This document shows, piece after piece, positions 7,631 through 13,800 of a stretch of DNA of 49,389 bases; position 1 is the stretch's first letter, and each line of letters begins with the position of its first letter. Under the pieces are notes generated by a model, which had not been told where the DNA came from, did no database searches, and worked only from the letters and a program-made list of their open reading frames with translations. Origin of the DNA: a virus; IMG/VR virus record IMGVR_UViG_3300050821_001146, positions 1 through 49,389 of that record. One strand, 5' to 3'. The translations under genes were made by a program, and so were the position numbers.

Positions 7631-8122
7631 CTACTCAATTGGAATTGCTTTCAAGGTTTCATCGGACACCATGAATTGAGTGAAAGGGTCCGCATCGTGG
7701 AATAGCTTCCAATACCTTTCATCGTGCTTAGCATAGGATGCAATCCCTTGCTTGTAGACTTCGGATTGCTTGGCGCCGGGGAGAATATCCTCTGCTACGG
7801 TCCATGCTTCCTCCTCCTGTGGAACGCTAGGCCGCGCATCGGGATGCAATCCTACCAGTTTGTTCCTGATCGTCCGTTTGCGGTCTTTTAAGTGTTCTGG
7901 CAAGGCAAGAATGTGCCCGACAAAGTGTCCCAATTCATGCGCGAGAATCTTCTCCTGTTCAGTCTTCTCTAGGTCGTTTCCCATCGCTCTGCCATTCGGA
8001 CACAGCCGCAATTCAAACTGATTGCGATAGAATGTGCCATCGCGCATCAATTTGGAATGGAGTCCCGATACGCAATCCTCGTCTGTCTCATAAACCTTGA
8101 GCGTGCCAAGCAATTTTCTCAT
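7631..8122 (-). CDS. Zincin-like metallopeptidase-fold protein (163 aa)
   Basis: AGAGGAG is followed by ATG at 8122; an upstream in-frame ATG lacks a ribosome site. HELGH (about 62-66), within ILAHELGHFVGH, is the HExxH zinc site of zincins. A downstream EEEAWTVAEDIL could give the third ligand. There is no signal peptide, so it acts in the cytoplasm. It is the last gene of the early-left operon, so it may remodel a host protein early in infection. Two hairpins sharing GGCCTA/TAGGCC arms flank it. Confidence 0.65.
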   Translation of the reverse strand: MRKLLGTLKVYETDEDCVSGLHSKLMRDGTFYRNQFELRLCPNGRAMGNDLEKTEQEKILAHELGHFVGHILALPEHLKDRKRTIRNKLVGLHPDARPSVPQEEEAWTVAEDILPGAKQSEVYKQGIASYAKHDERYWKLFHDADPFTQFMVSDETLKAIPIE

Positions 8123-8163
8123 TGTCGTATTCTCCTCTGTGACACACATTAGATAGCGCGTCC

Positions 8164-8194
8164 ATTGGCCTATCATCGCAATTGATAGGCCAAT
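8164..8194. promoter_or_regulatory. Hairpin with a perfect 12-bp stem
   Basis: ATTGGCCTATCA and TGATAGGCCAAT pair perfectly around a 7-nt loop, in the 78-nt gap between the small membrane protein gene and the metallopeptidase gene. No T-run follows on either strand, so it is not a standard terminator. The arms share GGCCTA/TAGGCC with the terminator at 7569-7596. It could be an RNA processing or stability element, or a protein site. Confidence 0.55.
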
Positions 8195-8200
8195 AGTGAG

Positions 8201-8404
8201 CTATACCTCTGCCAAGGTATCTGCCAAGGAAAAGCCCAATGCTTCTGCGATGCGTTCGATTGCCAAGGCCAATGGGACTACTTCCCCTGTATTGTACATG
8301 ACAACGAACACTGCGAACATGGCAAGCAAAACGATACCACTACGCATGGCGAATCGCTTTACTCGCTTGACACACTTCTTAAGACACTGCAATTGCTTGT
8401 GCAT
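8201..8404 (-). CDS. Small single-pass membrane protein (67 aa)
   Basis: GGGAGG sits 5-6 bases before the ATG at 8404. A strongly basic N-terminus (KKCVKRVKRFAMR) precedes a hydrophobic helix (GIVLLAMFAVFVVMY) and an amphipathic tail. This predicts N-in topology. It could be an early inhibitor acting at the host membrane; no family was recognised. It overlaps the end of the upstream gene. Confidence 0.6.
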   Translation of the reverse strand: MHKQLQCLKKCVKRVKRFAMRSGIVLLAMFAVFVVMYNTGEVVPLALAIERIAEALGFSLADTLAEV

Positions 8405-8789
8405 TGGACCTCCCATTGTCGTGGATTAGCTCTGGTGTCCATATTCCCTTAATCTCTGCACCATTCGAGCCTAGGATCTGACATTCGACACACTGAACAT
8501 CAATACCATCGTTCAGCATGATACTTGCCAATTCGCGGCAAGCAATGAGCGCCATATTCTCGCAAGAAATAGCATCCCATTCCGGCGCCTTGTGTCCGAA
8601 ACGAGTGTCGAAGTACTCTGCTATTCTCTCATTGTTGATAAGGAATCCCTCGGGAGTCAATTGCTTGTCTGTGGCTTGGATTGAAACCCAATAAGGATAG
8701 GTCCTTGTCCGCATGGCAGCACACTTGTGCGGAGTAGGACGCATTGTTTTGGCGTGGAAACGTCCACTACGAGTTAGCTTGATTAACAT
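8379..8789 (-). CDS. QueD / 6-pyruvoyl-tetrahydropterin synthase-like protein (136 aa)
   Basis: The ATG follows GAGG and abuts the upstream TGA. The segment LTPEGFLINNERIAEYF, then SCENMALIACRELASIM, then VQCVECQILGSNGAEIKG, follows the layout of divergent phage PTPS/QueD-fold proteins (an EN-A helix, then a strand with an E--S--A pattern). If real, it would act on a pterin in 7-deazaguanine synthesis, but the canonical His zinc ligands are not obvious. No other queuosine genes are present. It may have lost catalysis or act with host enzymes. Confidence 0.35.
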   Translation of the reverse strand: MLIKLTRSGRFHAKTMRPTPHKCAAMRTRTYPYWVSIQATDKQLTPEGFLINNERIAEYFDTRFGHKAPEWDAISCENMALIACRELASIMLNDGIDVQCVECQILGSNGAEIKGIWTPELIHDNGRSNAQAIAVS

Positions 8790-9086
8790 TCAATCCTCAC
8801 TCGGGAATCGCAAGTCAATGTAAGTGACTTCGGATTCCTCTGACTTCCAAGGGATTGTTTTGCGTCCACATTCCGCTTGAAAGTCTTCGATAGATTGAAA
8901 GTCTCCCGCATGGGTGCCAAGCCATCGCTCGACATTGGCGCGAGTGAATTGTCCGATATTTTCAAGGTCATAATCGGACAGGCTGTAATCATACGCGGCT
9001 GTTACCATTGGCATCCAAATTTTGCCAATAACATGGACTACAGCGTGGCGTACGCTTTGCATCCGATATGGACTAGTTTGTTCCAT
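8790..9086 (-). CDS. Hypothetical protein (98 aa), early-left operon
   Basis: The ATG at 9086 is preceded by CACAGAGGAG, a leader repeated before other genes of this operon. An upstream in-frame ATG lacks a ribosome site. The protein is acidic at its C-terminus (SEESEVTYIDLRFPSED) with helical central parts (FTRANVERWLGTHAGDFQ). No family was recognised. It is probably expressed early from the divergent control region. Confidence 0.6.
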   Translation of the reverse strand: MEQTSPYRMQSVRHAVVHVIGKIWMPMVTAAYDYSLSDYDLENIGQFTRANVERWLGTHAGDFQSIEDFQAECGRKTIPWKSEESEVTYIDLRFPSED

Positions 9087-9160
9087 TCGATTATTCTCCT
9101 CTGTGAATTGATTGGCAATGCCAATCCCAAAGGACTCCAAGGAGTCCAATGGGAACGGTA

Positions 9161-9535
9161 TTACTCGCCTTGCGTTTGGTCCGAATTAGAATACTCTTCG
9201 CAGAGTCTTTCATCGGGGTTATCATCGGATTCGCAGTCTCGTGGATCTGAATTGATTGGCAAGGTGTCCTCAAGATTCTCATTGTATCCCGATACTGGTA
9301 CGTCAATGGGATTCCATGGCCCTGGGACACGTTGCTCTGCGAAGAATTGTTTCACATTGTCAAGGAATGAGCGCGGCGCCTCTTCCAGTTTCTCAAGGGT
9401 AGCGCGGTCTTCAAACGAAACATGCAAGCCATTGTCAATTGCCTTGTGATAGTCGCCATCGTGAGATGCGAGGTAATTGACCCCAGCCTGAGACAGCGTG
9501 GTTACTCCAGTAATAGAATAGTGTAGGTCAAACAT
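9161..9535 (-). CDS. Acidic hypothetical protein (124 aa), first gene of the early-left operon
   Basis: CACAGAGGAG is followed by ATG at 9535 with good spacing; an ATG two codons earlier is too close to the Shine-Dalgarno. The N-terminus (MFDLHYSITGVTTL) is followed by helical regions and a very acidic C-terminal 45 residues (DDNPDERLCEEYSNSD). Acidic early phage proteins often mimic DNA or bind host enzymes, but here that is only a suggestion. No family was recognised. Confidence 0.6.
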   Translation of the reverse strand: MFDLHYSITGVTTLSQAGVNYLASHDGDYHKAIDNGLHVSFEDRATLEKLEEAPRSFLDNVKQFFAEQRVPGPWNPIDVPVSGYNENLEDTLPINSDPRDCESDDNPDERLCEEYSNSDQTQGE

Positions 9536-9541
9536 TGTCAT

Positions 9542-9651
9542 AGTCTCCTCTGTGTCCCGATATAGTTTCGGGATACCGCATAAGATGCACTAAACCCGAA
9601 ATAGTGTCAAGCATAAAATGCGTGTCAAGTGAAAATAAATTAAATTATATG
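9542..9651. promoter_or_regulatory. Divergent early control region with inverted and direct repeats
   Basis: This stretch separates the leftward and rightward early operons. It holds an inverted repeat TCCCGA/TCGGGA (9555-9573), a related half-like CCCGAAATAG (9595-9604), and two direct GTGTCAAG copies (9604-9611, 9622-9629). Read on the minus strand, those copies give two TTGACAC -35-like boxes 18 bp apart. The layout fits leftward promoter(s) with operator sites. No clear -10 can be assigned for the leftward start. Confidence 0.45.
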
Positions 9652-9680
9652 TTGACAAGTGGCAATCGACGTGCTAGGGT
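9652..9680 (+). promoter_or_regulatory. Promoter-like sequence for the rightward early operon
   Basis: A perfect TTGACA at 9652-9657 is followed by a 17-bp spacer and TAGGGT at 9675-9680 (3/6). The AT-rich tract just upstream (TAAATTAAATTATATG) resembles an UP element. The first rightward gene starts at 9769. Confidence 0.5.
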
Positions 9681-9713
9681 CTTTTCAAGCACAATAACTC
9701 CTCTGTGCTAGAG

Positions 9714-9765
9714 CTGGGCAATCGGGTCCGTTTGGCGTATCAGGTTGCCCAGTCTCAAATGAGAC
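9714..9765 (+). promoter_or_regulatory. Structured leader before the first rightward gene (two hairpins)
   Basis: CTGGGCAA (9714-9721) pairs perfectly with TTGCCCAG (9745-9752). Next to it GTCTC/GAGAC (9752-9765) forms a small hairpin ending three bases before the ATG. No T-run follows. This structure would cover the ribosome-entry region of the 9769 gene, so translational control is plausible. The leader also carries CTCCTCTGTG, the complement of the CACAGAGGAG leader of the leftward genes. Confidence 0.45.
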
Positions 9766-9768
9766 ATT

Positions 9769-10002
9769 ATGCCAAAATCAAAGGGATATTCAGACGAAGC
9801 AAAGAGACTGGGAGTAAGCCGACAATTGATATGGCAACGAAACAAGATTAAAAACGGCCTATGCCGAACGTGTGGAAGGAAAGCCCTTGGCAATGGAGGA
9901 CAATGCAAGGTGCATCTAATTGCCAATAGAATTAGAATGAGGAAAGTCACGGGTAGTAATCCTAAACATGGTAATGGCCCTGGGAGACCGCACATTGCAT
10001 AG
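9769..10002 (+). CDS. Small HTH/zinc-type protein (77 aa)
   Basis: Residues 4-30 (KGYSDEAKRLGVSRQLIWQRN) look like a helix-turn-helix (E-AKRLGVSRQLIW). They are followed by CRTCGRKALGNGGQCKVH, a C-x2-C-x-n-C-x2-H zinc-binding motif. The protein is very basic. As the first gene of the rightward operon it could be a small transcription regulator. The start has a weak ribosome site and lies behind a structured leader. Confidence 0.6.
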   Translation: MPKSKGYSDEAKRLGVSRQLIWQRNKIKNGLCRTCGRKALGNGGQCKVHLIANRIRMRKVTGSNPKHGNGPGRPHIA

Positions 10003-10075
10003 CGTCACCAGGGCATACGAGCGAATGGTGAATCGAATTGATTACCAGGGCATCTGAATATCAGGAGGAATTACA

Positions 10076-10273
10076 ATGACCAAGAAACATTTCATTGCAT
10101 TAGCGGATGCCATCCGCTTGCACAATCGTTTTGCACATGGATTGGATGGCTTTCAAGAAGTCCATTTGAAAGAATTGGCAGACTTCTGCAAGTCACAGAA
10201 TCCTCGATTCAATCAAGAACGCTGGCTCGCTTATATTGCGGGCGAGTGTGGGCCAAATGGCGGTGCAAAGTAA
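10076..10273 (+). CDS. Small conserved phage protein (65 aa)
   Basis: A strong AGGAGGA precedes the ATG. The sequence (KHFIALADAIRLHN, then LADFCKSQNPRFNQERWLAYIAGECGPNGG) resembles a family of short phage proteins with F-ALAD-(I/L)R and NPRF---R--- signatures, found in early regions. Its function is unknown. Two ACCAGGGCAT repeats lie in the leader. Confidence 0.65.
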   Translation: MTKKHFIALADAIRLHNRFAHGLDGFQEVHLKELADFCKSQNPRFNQERWLAYIAGECGPNGGAK

Positions 10274-10314
10274 TACCAGGGCATAGCCCTGCATCTCAAA
10301 TCAGGAGAATAACA

Positions 10315-10767
10315 ATGGCAACAGCATTGCAGATAGTACAGCATTTCCATCCAGAGGTCACTACCGTAAAGGATGCCAAGCGTAACATTCACATTGAGGT
10401 CCTTCCGCGTGACACTTCCCTTGCCACAGTCAAGAATCATAAGACTTGTGCAATGGCTGTGGCATGTAAACGGCGCTTTCACCTTGACGGGGTAATCATT
10501 TCCGTGGGCAGGGCATATCTTGTCAAAGGGAAGACTGCCACACGATTCAAATTGCCTGAAAGTGTATCAAGGGAAATAGTGTCCTTTGATCGCAAGGCGG
10601 GATTCGCTCCCGGTGAATATCAGCTTGATGCCCCGTCGCCATCGACTCGCCTTGGCGTCAGAAGCGAGGGTGGGCATACTCGGCACAAGGGGCGCGGCAA
10701 TGGTGACAAACGATTCCAACACGCCACGCAAGATACCAGGACAAAGCTAGGGACTGGCAAAGACTAG
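10315..10767 (+). CDS. Conserved early hypothetical protein (150 aa)
   Basis: AGGAGA precedes the ATG. The middle region (CAMAVACKRRFHLDGVIISVGRAYLVKG, then RFKLPESVSREIVSFDR) has the look of a conserved phage family with an ACA-K and ESVSREI-SFDR core. The C-terminal 40 residues are basic and Gly/Arg/His rich and may bind nucleic acid. No biochemical function is known to me. The leader has a small CAGGGC/GCCCTG hairpin. Confidence 0.6.
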   Translation: MATALQIVQHFHPEVTTVKDAKRNIHIEVLPRDTSLATVKNHKTCAMAVACKRRFHLDGVIISVGRAYLVKGKTATRFKLPESVSREIVSFDRKAGFAPGEYQLDAPSPSTRLGVRSEGGHTRHKGRGNGDKRFQHATQDTRTKLGTGKD

Positions 10768-10770
10768 GCT

Positions 10771-10941
10771 ATGTCCTACCAATACCGTTCAACTGCCGGT
10801 ACTCACAAAGTCATATTGACATTGCGGCAGAAGAGAATCATTTGGGATCTCAAGGGGAAGGTAACACAGGAGAACCTTTCCCTTCGATTCCATGTGTCTG
10901 CGGATACGATTCGACTGATACAGCGTGGACCAAGGCCATGA
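10771..10941 (+). CDS. Small helix-turn-helix protein (56 aa)
   Basis: It begins MSYQYRSTAGTHKVILTL. It contains TQENLSLRFHVSADTIRLIQRG, a typical HTH of the resolvase/sigma-r4 kind. Its TGA overlaps the next ATG (ATGA), so the two genes are coupled. It is probably a DNA-binding regulator. The ribosome site is weak. Confidence 0.6.
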   Translation: MSYQYRSTAGTHKVILTLRQKRIIWDLKGKVTQENLSLRFHVSADTIRLIQRGPRP

Positions 10942-11231
10942 GATACAATCACCAGCGCATTGCGGCATGGAGAATGGCGAGGCTATTGCAGCAAGCCATT
11001 GCCAAGGGATACTTTGGCGATCCCGCATTATTGCCGCAACATAAACCAGCATGGAATTGCCGTCGTTGTCAAGAGGAAGGACTAATCACCTGCGTTTGCA
11101 CTTTAACGCCCACTCACGGTCAGCATGGTAGGCCAATGGAAGGGGAGCGCGATGTTTGGACTCAAACTCATGGCAAAATACCATTTCGCTTGGCAATGGG
11201 ATTCAAATTGCTAAAGCAGAGCGAACGCTAG
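10938..11231 (+). CDS. Cysteine-motif hypothetical protein (97 aa)
   Basis: The start is fixed by the ATGA overlap with the HTH gene. An N-terminal helix (HQRIAAWRMARLLQQAIAKGYF) is followed by a CRRCQEEGLITCVC cysteine cluster suited to metal binding and a basic tail. It may work with the HTH protein encoded just upstream. No family was recognised. Confidence 0.6.
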   Translation: MRYNHQRIAAWRMARLLQQAIAKGYFGDPALLPQHKPAWNCRRCQEEGLITCVCTLTPTHGQHGRPMEGERDVWTQTHGKIPFRLAMGFKLLKQSER

Positions 11232-11398
11232 GGCCATGATCGGGGCCGTGGTCATCCCATTCCATTCAATTGGAATAGACTGGCTACATGGATGCTCGGT
11301 TGTCCGCCAAGCCTGCAAGTAAACAAGAATGGAGCACAGCCGCTCCGAGCATCCTTGCAGCCAATCAGCGATCTAGCAACTGAGAGGAGCACGCGCAC
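11232..11398 (+). ncRNA. Non-coding structured stretch with a 19-bp inverted repeat
   Basis: 11281-11299 and 11345-11363 are complementary at 17 of 19 positions (TGGCTACATGGATGCTCGG against its partner), including a perfect 10-bp core GGATGCTCGG/CCGAGCATCC. The intervening loop is 45 nt. Just upstream, ATTCCA/TGGAAT (11259-11276) makes a second hairpin. No convincing gene lies here. It could be a regulatory RNA domain or a processed intercistronic structure. No target-site duplication is seen that would mark a transposon. Confidence 0.5.
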
Positions 11399-11425
11399 AT
11401 GACTAAAGAAAAGGAGGAACGGTGA
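11399..11425 (+). CDS. Possible 8-codon leader peptide (MTKEKEER)
   Basis: GAGGAG is spaced correctly before this ATG. The mini-gene ends in a TGA that overlaps the GTG start of the next gene (GTGA), and its own codons contain the AAGGAGG of that gene. This is a typical arrangement for translational coupling. The peptide itself probably has no role. Confidence 0.4.
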   Translation: MTKEKEER

Positions 11426-11592
11426 AATTCAACTTAGAGGAATTGGTGCGGGAGGTGCTGGGACTGTCCCTGCCCAGTCGTGTGCCAGGGCATGTACCGT
11501 CGCCGCCTGTCAAGGTGCCAGAGAAACGCAATAGGAAGCCCGTGGCTGCGTCAAAGGGGCCAATTAGGGTCAAATCACCATCCAAGGGCTGA
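11422..11592 (+). CDS. Small basic hypothetical protein (56 aa), GTG start
   Basis: AAGGAGG is followed after a short gap by GTG. An amphipathic N-terminal helix (KFNLEELVREVLGL) is followed by a Pro/Lys/Arg-rich tail. It may be a small nucleic-acid- or protein-binding peptide. No family was recognised. Confidence 0.5.
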   Translation: MKFNLEELVREVLGLSLPSRVPGHVPSPPVKVPEKRNRKPVAASKGPIRVKSPSKG

Positions 11593-11623
11593 TCGTGCGG
11601 CAAATCGACTGCTAGGGGGTCTA

Positions 11624-11764
11624 ATGGGCATACTGGCAACGCTATGGTACTGGCTTGACTGGTTCTTGTTCCCCACCAGGACAGTGGAGACCGAGGCCAT
11701 GGAGATCCGTAGACGATACGCTAAGGTCAGAAAGGTGAAGCTATGTCAACGAAAGGCAAGCTGA
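11624..11764 (+). CDS. Small membrane-anchored protein (46 aa)
   Basis: AGGGGG precedes the ATG. The N-terminus (MGILATLWYWLDWFLFP) is a short aromatic membrane segment, followed by a basic cytoplasmic tail (MEIRRRYAKVRKVK). It overlaps the next small gene. The function is unknown. Confidence 0.5.
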   Translation: MGILATLWYWLDWFLFPTRTVETEAMEIRRRYAKVRKVKLCQRKAS

Positions 11765-11853
11765 TGATCGTGGCTGGCCTCTTCCTGGGCATAGCCCTGG
11801 GTCTGGGCCTTGAAGCCATAAAGTTATGGCTGTGGATGGCCCTCGTGAAGTAG
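11743..11853 (+). CDS. Small hydrophobic protein (36 aa)
   Basis: AAGGTGA precedes the ATG. The sequence is nearly all one membrane helix (LMIVAGLFLGIALGLGLEA) after a short basic start. Its 3' end overlaps the end of the convergent methyltransferase gene by 30 bases. With the preceding gene it forms a pair of tiny membrane proteins. Confidence 0.45.
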   Translation: MSTKGKLMIVAGLFLGIALGLGLEAIKLWLWMALVK

Positions 11854-12471
11854 CCATTGGGAGAAGATGTAACGGGAATAGGCTGGTGGTATCGCTTGAA
11901 CTATTTCCGATGAACTCATCCAATCAATCCCCATTGCTTCACTTGCCTCCGCTAAATCAGCGGGCTTCCGATGGCGTTTGATCGTCTTGCCATTCCTGCC
12001 GGCAAAATGTCCAACCACCTCTAATGGCTTGAATCCATCATAATGATTACATGCTAGAGAAATCAACGGGAAGGAACATTCAAATAATCTATGTCTTTGA
12101 ACATTCAAGTTAAAAGACGAGCCACATAATTGATGTGGTTTTAATAACGGCGCTCCAACCACATTTTCTATAACATGAGGTAAATTCATAACCATGTCAC
12201 GTACAGGCTCTATTAAAGCTGCATGTGTTCTTTTGTGCAAGGTTCTGGTAATGCTATAGCTTTGACATGGCGGGCTCGCCCATACGAAATCAAATCCCTC
12301 CAAATCCAAACTGTCCCATTCCCCTAGAATGAAATGGTATGGATACCGAGGTTGGGGCCGATTGTCTACGCCTATGATAGTGACAGCAATCCCAGCATCT
12401 TGGCAGGCAAGTTCAATGCCTCTGGCAGCGCCGCCAGCACCACAGAAAAGATCAGCTACTAGTAATTCCAT
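11824..12471 (-). CDS. DNA (cytosine-5) methyltransferase, phage type (215 aa)
   Basis: This transfers a methyl group from S-adenosylmethionine to C5 of cytosine. Motif I is DLFCGAGG (7-14), motif IV is SPPCQS with catalytic C69, motif VI is IENV (101-104), and motif VIII is QRHRLFE (125-131). A C-terminal DNA-facing helix region follows (SEAMGIDWM, then AIPPAYSRYI). At 215 residues it is short, with a minimal target-recognition region, as in many phage enzymes. It is on the minus strand amid plus-strand genes and no restriction partner is seen, so it probably protects phage DNA or acts on regulation. Confidence 0.88.
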   Translation of the reverse strand: MELLVADLFCGAGGAARGIELACQDAGIAVTIIGVDNRPQPRYPYHFILGEWDSLDLEGFDFVWASPPCQSYSITRTLHKRTHAALIEPVRDMVMNLPHVIENVVGAPLLKPHQLCGSSFNLNVQRHRLFECSFPLISLACNHYDGFKPLEVVGHFAGRNGKTIKRHRKPADLAEASEAMGIDWMSSSEIVQAIPPAYSRYIFSQWLLHEGHPQP

Positions 12472-12612
12472 TCAAATGCTCACTTTCGCTTTTACTTCAC
12501 CAAATCATAGGTAAAGTCAATGGATTCGATGTGCAGAGAGTTAACCTAGTAATATCTTTAAGGGAAAGAGTGTAGCGAGAAGAGCGCCTTATCGAATCTG
12601 CACGGGTTACGG
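12472..12612. other. Gap between the methyltransferase and ATPase genes with swapped inverted motifs
   Basis: No gene is seen. GATTCGAT followed by GTGCAGA (near 12523) recurs in inverted pieces as ATCGAATCTGCAC (near 12591). Each half is inverted but their order is exchanged. A TTGACT on the minus strand could serve a methyltransferase promoter, but no convincing -10 follows. Confidence 0.25.
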
Positions 12613-13347
12613 TCACTTTTGGCCGTTCCTTCGATGCACTGGATCGGGAATCATGTTTCCATGTATACGGTTTGCCCAGTCATCGAACACTAATATCCCG
12701 GTCTCGTCAAACTTCCCCTTAACTGTAAAGCTGGCCGAGTTCTTGAGGCTGACGTAGAGAATGCGGTTGGGATCTTCAATATCCTTGGGATTGGTTGGCA
12801 TGATAATGAAGTTGGTGCTGGTGGCTCGCTCCCACAGGGACGTGCCGGCGACAAGCTGGCGGGGATTCTGATACATCTCGTGGGGTTTCAGCTTGGCAAC
12901 GCCTACGCTTCCAATGATCGTCAATCCCTCTTCGCAGTAGGCTGTGATGCGGCTAAGGAGTTCCTTGACCTCGCCTGGGCTATTGGGATTCTTCACGGTC
13001 ATGTCGAAGCCTTCCCAGAGCACCAGCTTATACTTTCGCTTCTCTATCTCGTCCATGATGCCGTAGCTTGATTTGTTGTGCTGACCGAAGGCGGGGATGA
13101 TGTCTACATCCGACGTGGAGAAACCCATGCTGGCCAGGGTGTCCTCTGCATCTGACAGTGGCCGGTCACCACAGACCATGCACCACGGCACTGGATAGGC
13201 CCGGAGCCCGAGGAGTGGGATGCCAGCGTTCCAAAGGATCAGGGCTGGTAAGAGGAAGCGCGATTTGCCGGCGCTGCTGATGCCTGCTAACAGGTGAATT
13301 CTTCTCGAAGGGATTATCTTGTCAACTAGATAGCATGGTGAGACCAC
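12613..13347 (-). CDS. RecA/AAA-fold ATPase, RepA-like (244 aa)
   Basis: The GTG start at 13347 was chosen because GGAGG lies exactly 5 bases upstream; the reading frame is open further back but without a ribosome site. The Walker A is GISSAGKS (22-29). A KLVLWEGFDM strand is the likely Walker B position, and a GSVGVAKLKPHEMYQNPRQLVAGT stretch resembles the loop regions of AAA_25 / RepA-type hexameric ATPases. A role in replication initiation or helicase loading is plausible. It has its own promoter (13454-13481) and is transcribed against the flanking operon. Confidence 0.72.
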   Translation of the reverse strand: MVSPCYLVDKIIPSRRIHLLAGISSAGKSRFLLPALILWNAGIPLLGLRAYPVPWCMVCGDRPLSDAEDTLASMGFSTSDVDIIPAFGQHNKSSYGIMDEIEKRKYKLVLWEGFDMTVKNPNSPGEVKELLSRITAYCEEGLTIIGSVGVAKLKPHEMYQNPRQLVAGTSLWERATSTNFIIMPTNPKDIEDPNRILYVSLKNSASFTVKGKFDETGILVFDDWANRIHGNMIPDPVHRRNGQK

Positions 13348-13453
13348 ACATACCTCCGACGATACATGGACGGGGGCCGCTCGTCGGTAACGGCCCCATC
13401 CACGCAATACCAAGAGTTGTTCCCGGTAGTGGCCCGGCCAGGCCACGGCATCA

Positions 13454-13481
13454 TTATGCACAAAATGAAGGGAATGTCAAG
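13454..13481 (-). promoter_or_regulatory. Promoter for the minus-strand ATPase gene
   Basis: TTGACA (13476-13481, minus strand) and CATAAT (13454-13459, 5/6) are separated by 16 bp. It begins right at the tail of an upstream terminator, so it would restart transcription after attenuation. The predicted leader is about 100 nt. Confidence 0.6.
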
Positions 13482-13515
13482 TAAAAGGGCCTGACGGTTG
13501 TGCGGCGCCAGGCCC
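13481..13515 (-). terminator. Rho-independent terminator on the minus strand (attenuator)
   Basis: Read leftward, GGGCCTG (13509-13515) pairs with CAGGCCC (13488-13494) around a 14-nt loop and is followed at once by TTTTACT. It lies about 80-115 nt downstream of a leftward promoter and 140 nt before the ATPase start, the position of an attenuator. Confidence 0.6.
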
Positions 13516-13601
13516 AGTCGGGTCATGCTCAGCCCCTCGTTTTACTCAGGAGGAATAAGGACGAAGGGCAGCCTTCATGGGGGAAGGCGGTGTGCATGGA
13601 C

Positions 13602-13630
13602 ACCGTAGCATATTCAAATTATTTTGTCAA
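13602..13630 (-). promoter_or_regulatory. Leftward promoter of the central divergent pair
   Basis: TTGACA (13625-13630, minus strand), a 17-bp spacer, then TACGGT (13602-13607; 3/6). It stands back to back with a rightward promoter whose -35 begins 16 bp away. The predicted transcript of about 115 nt ends at the terminator 13481-13515. Confidence 0.5.
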
Positions 13631-13645
13631 TCCCAGTGATTTCTC

Positions 13646-13674
13646 TTGACAGATGTTCCATGTAAGAGTATAAG
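13646..13674 (+). promoter_or_regulatory. Strong rightward sigma70-type promoter
   Basis: TTGACA (13646-13651), a 17-bp spacer, TATAAG (13669-13674; 5/6). It is the best promoter match in the genome. The spacer carries TTCCATGTAAG, repeated in the next promoter at 13806-13816, a possible regulator site. Confidence 0.7.
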
Positions 13675-13680
13675 CAGAAT

Positions 13681-13787
13681 TGCGCTGCAACTTTAAGTTG
13701 CGGAGGATTGTATGACTCAACAGTGAATTGCCTCACAGTAAATTAGAGGCTCAAGGCCCTCGAAAACATTCGGGGGCCTTTTCTTTT
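13681..13787 (+). ncRNA. Putative short leader or small RNA (about 107 nt) with mini-ORF
   Basis: The unit is bounded by the strong promoter at 13646 and the terminator at 13753-13787. The RNA would start with a GCAACT/AGTTGC hairpin, followed by GGAGG and a four-codon ORF (ATG at 13712, MTQQ), then the terminator. It could be a stand-alone sRNA or an attenuation leader controlling the plus-strand operon from 13856. Confidence 0.55.
13753..13787 (+). terminator. Strong Rho-independent terminator
   Basis: AAGGCCCTCGAA and TTCGGGGGCCTT form a 12-bp stem (one G-T wobble) with an AACA loop, followed by TTCTTTT. It ends 13 bases before the next promoter. Confidence 0.85.
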
Positions 13788-13800
13788 GCAAAAATAATGC

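Noticed and set aside
11281-11363. Inverted repeat as ends of a tiny transposon (MITE)
   Set aside because: No matching direct repeats flank the arms and the interior has no transposon features; an RNA stem is the simpler reading.
11288-11383. 31-codon plus-strand frame in the structured gap
   Set aside because: No ribosome site, and it coincides with the 19-bp inverted repeat, which better explains the stretch.
13326-13526. 66-codon minus-strand frame with a fair ribosome site (GAGGGG) before the ATPase gene
   Set aside because: It overlaps a terminator and a promoter and runs over the ATPase start out of frame; the protein has no recognisable features. It may be translated but cannot be supported.
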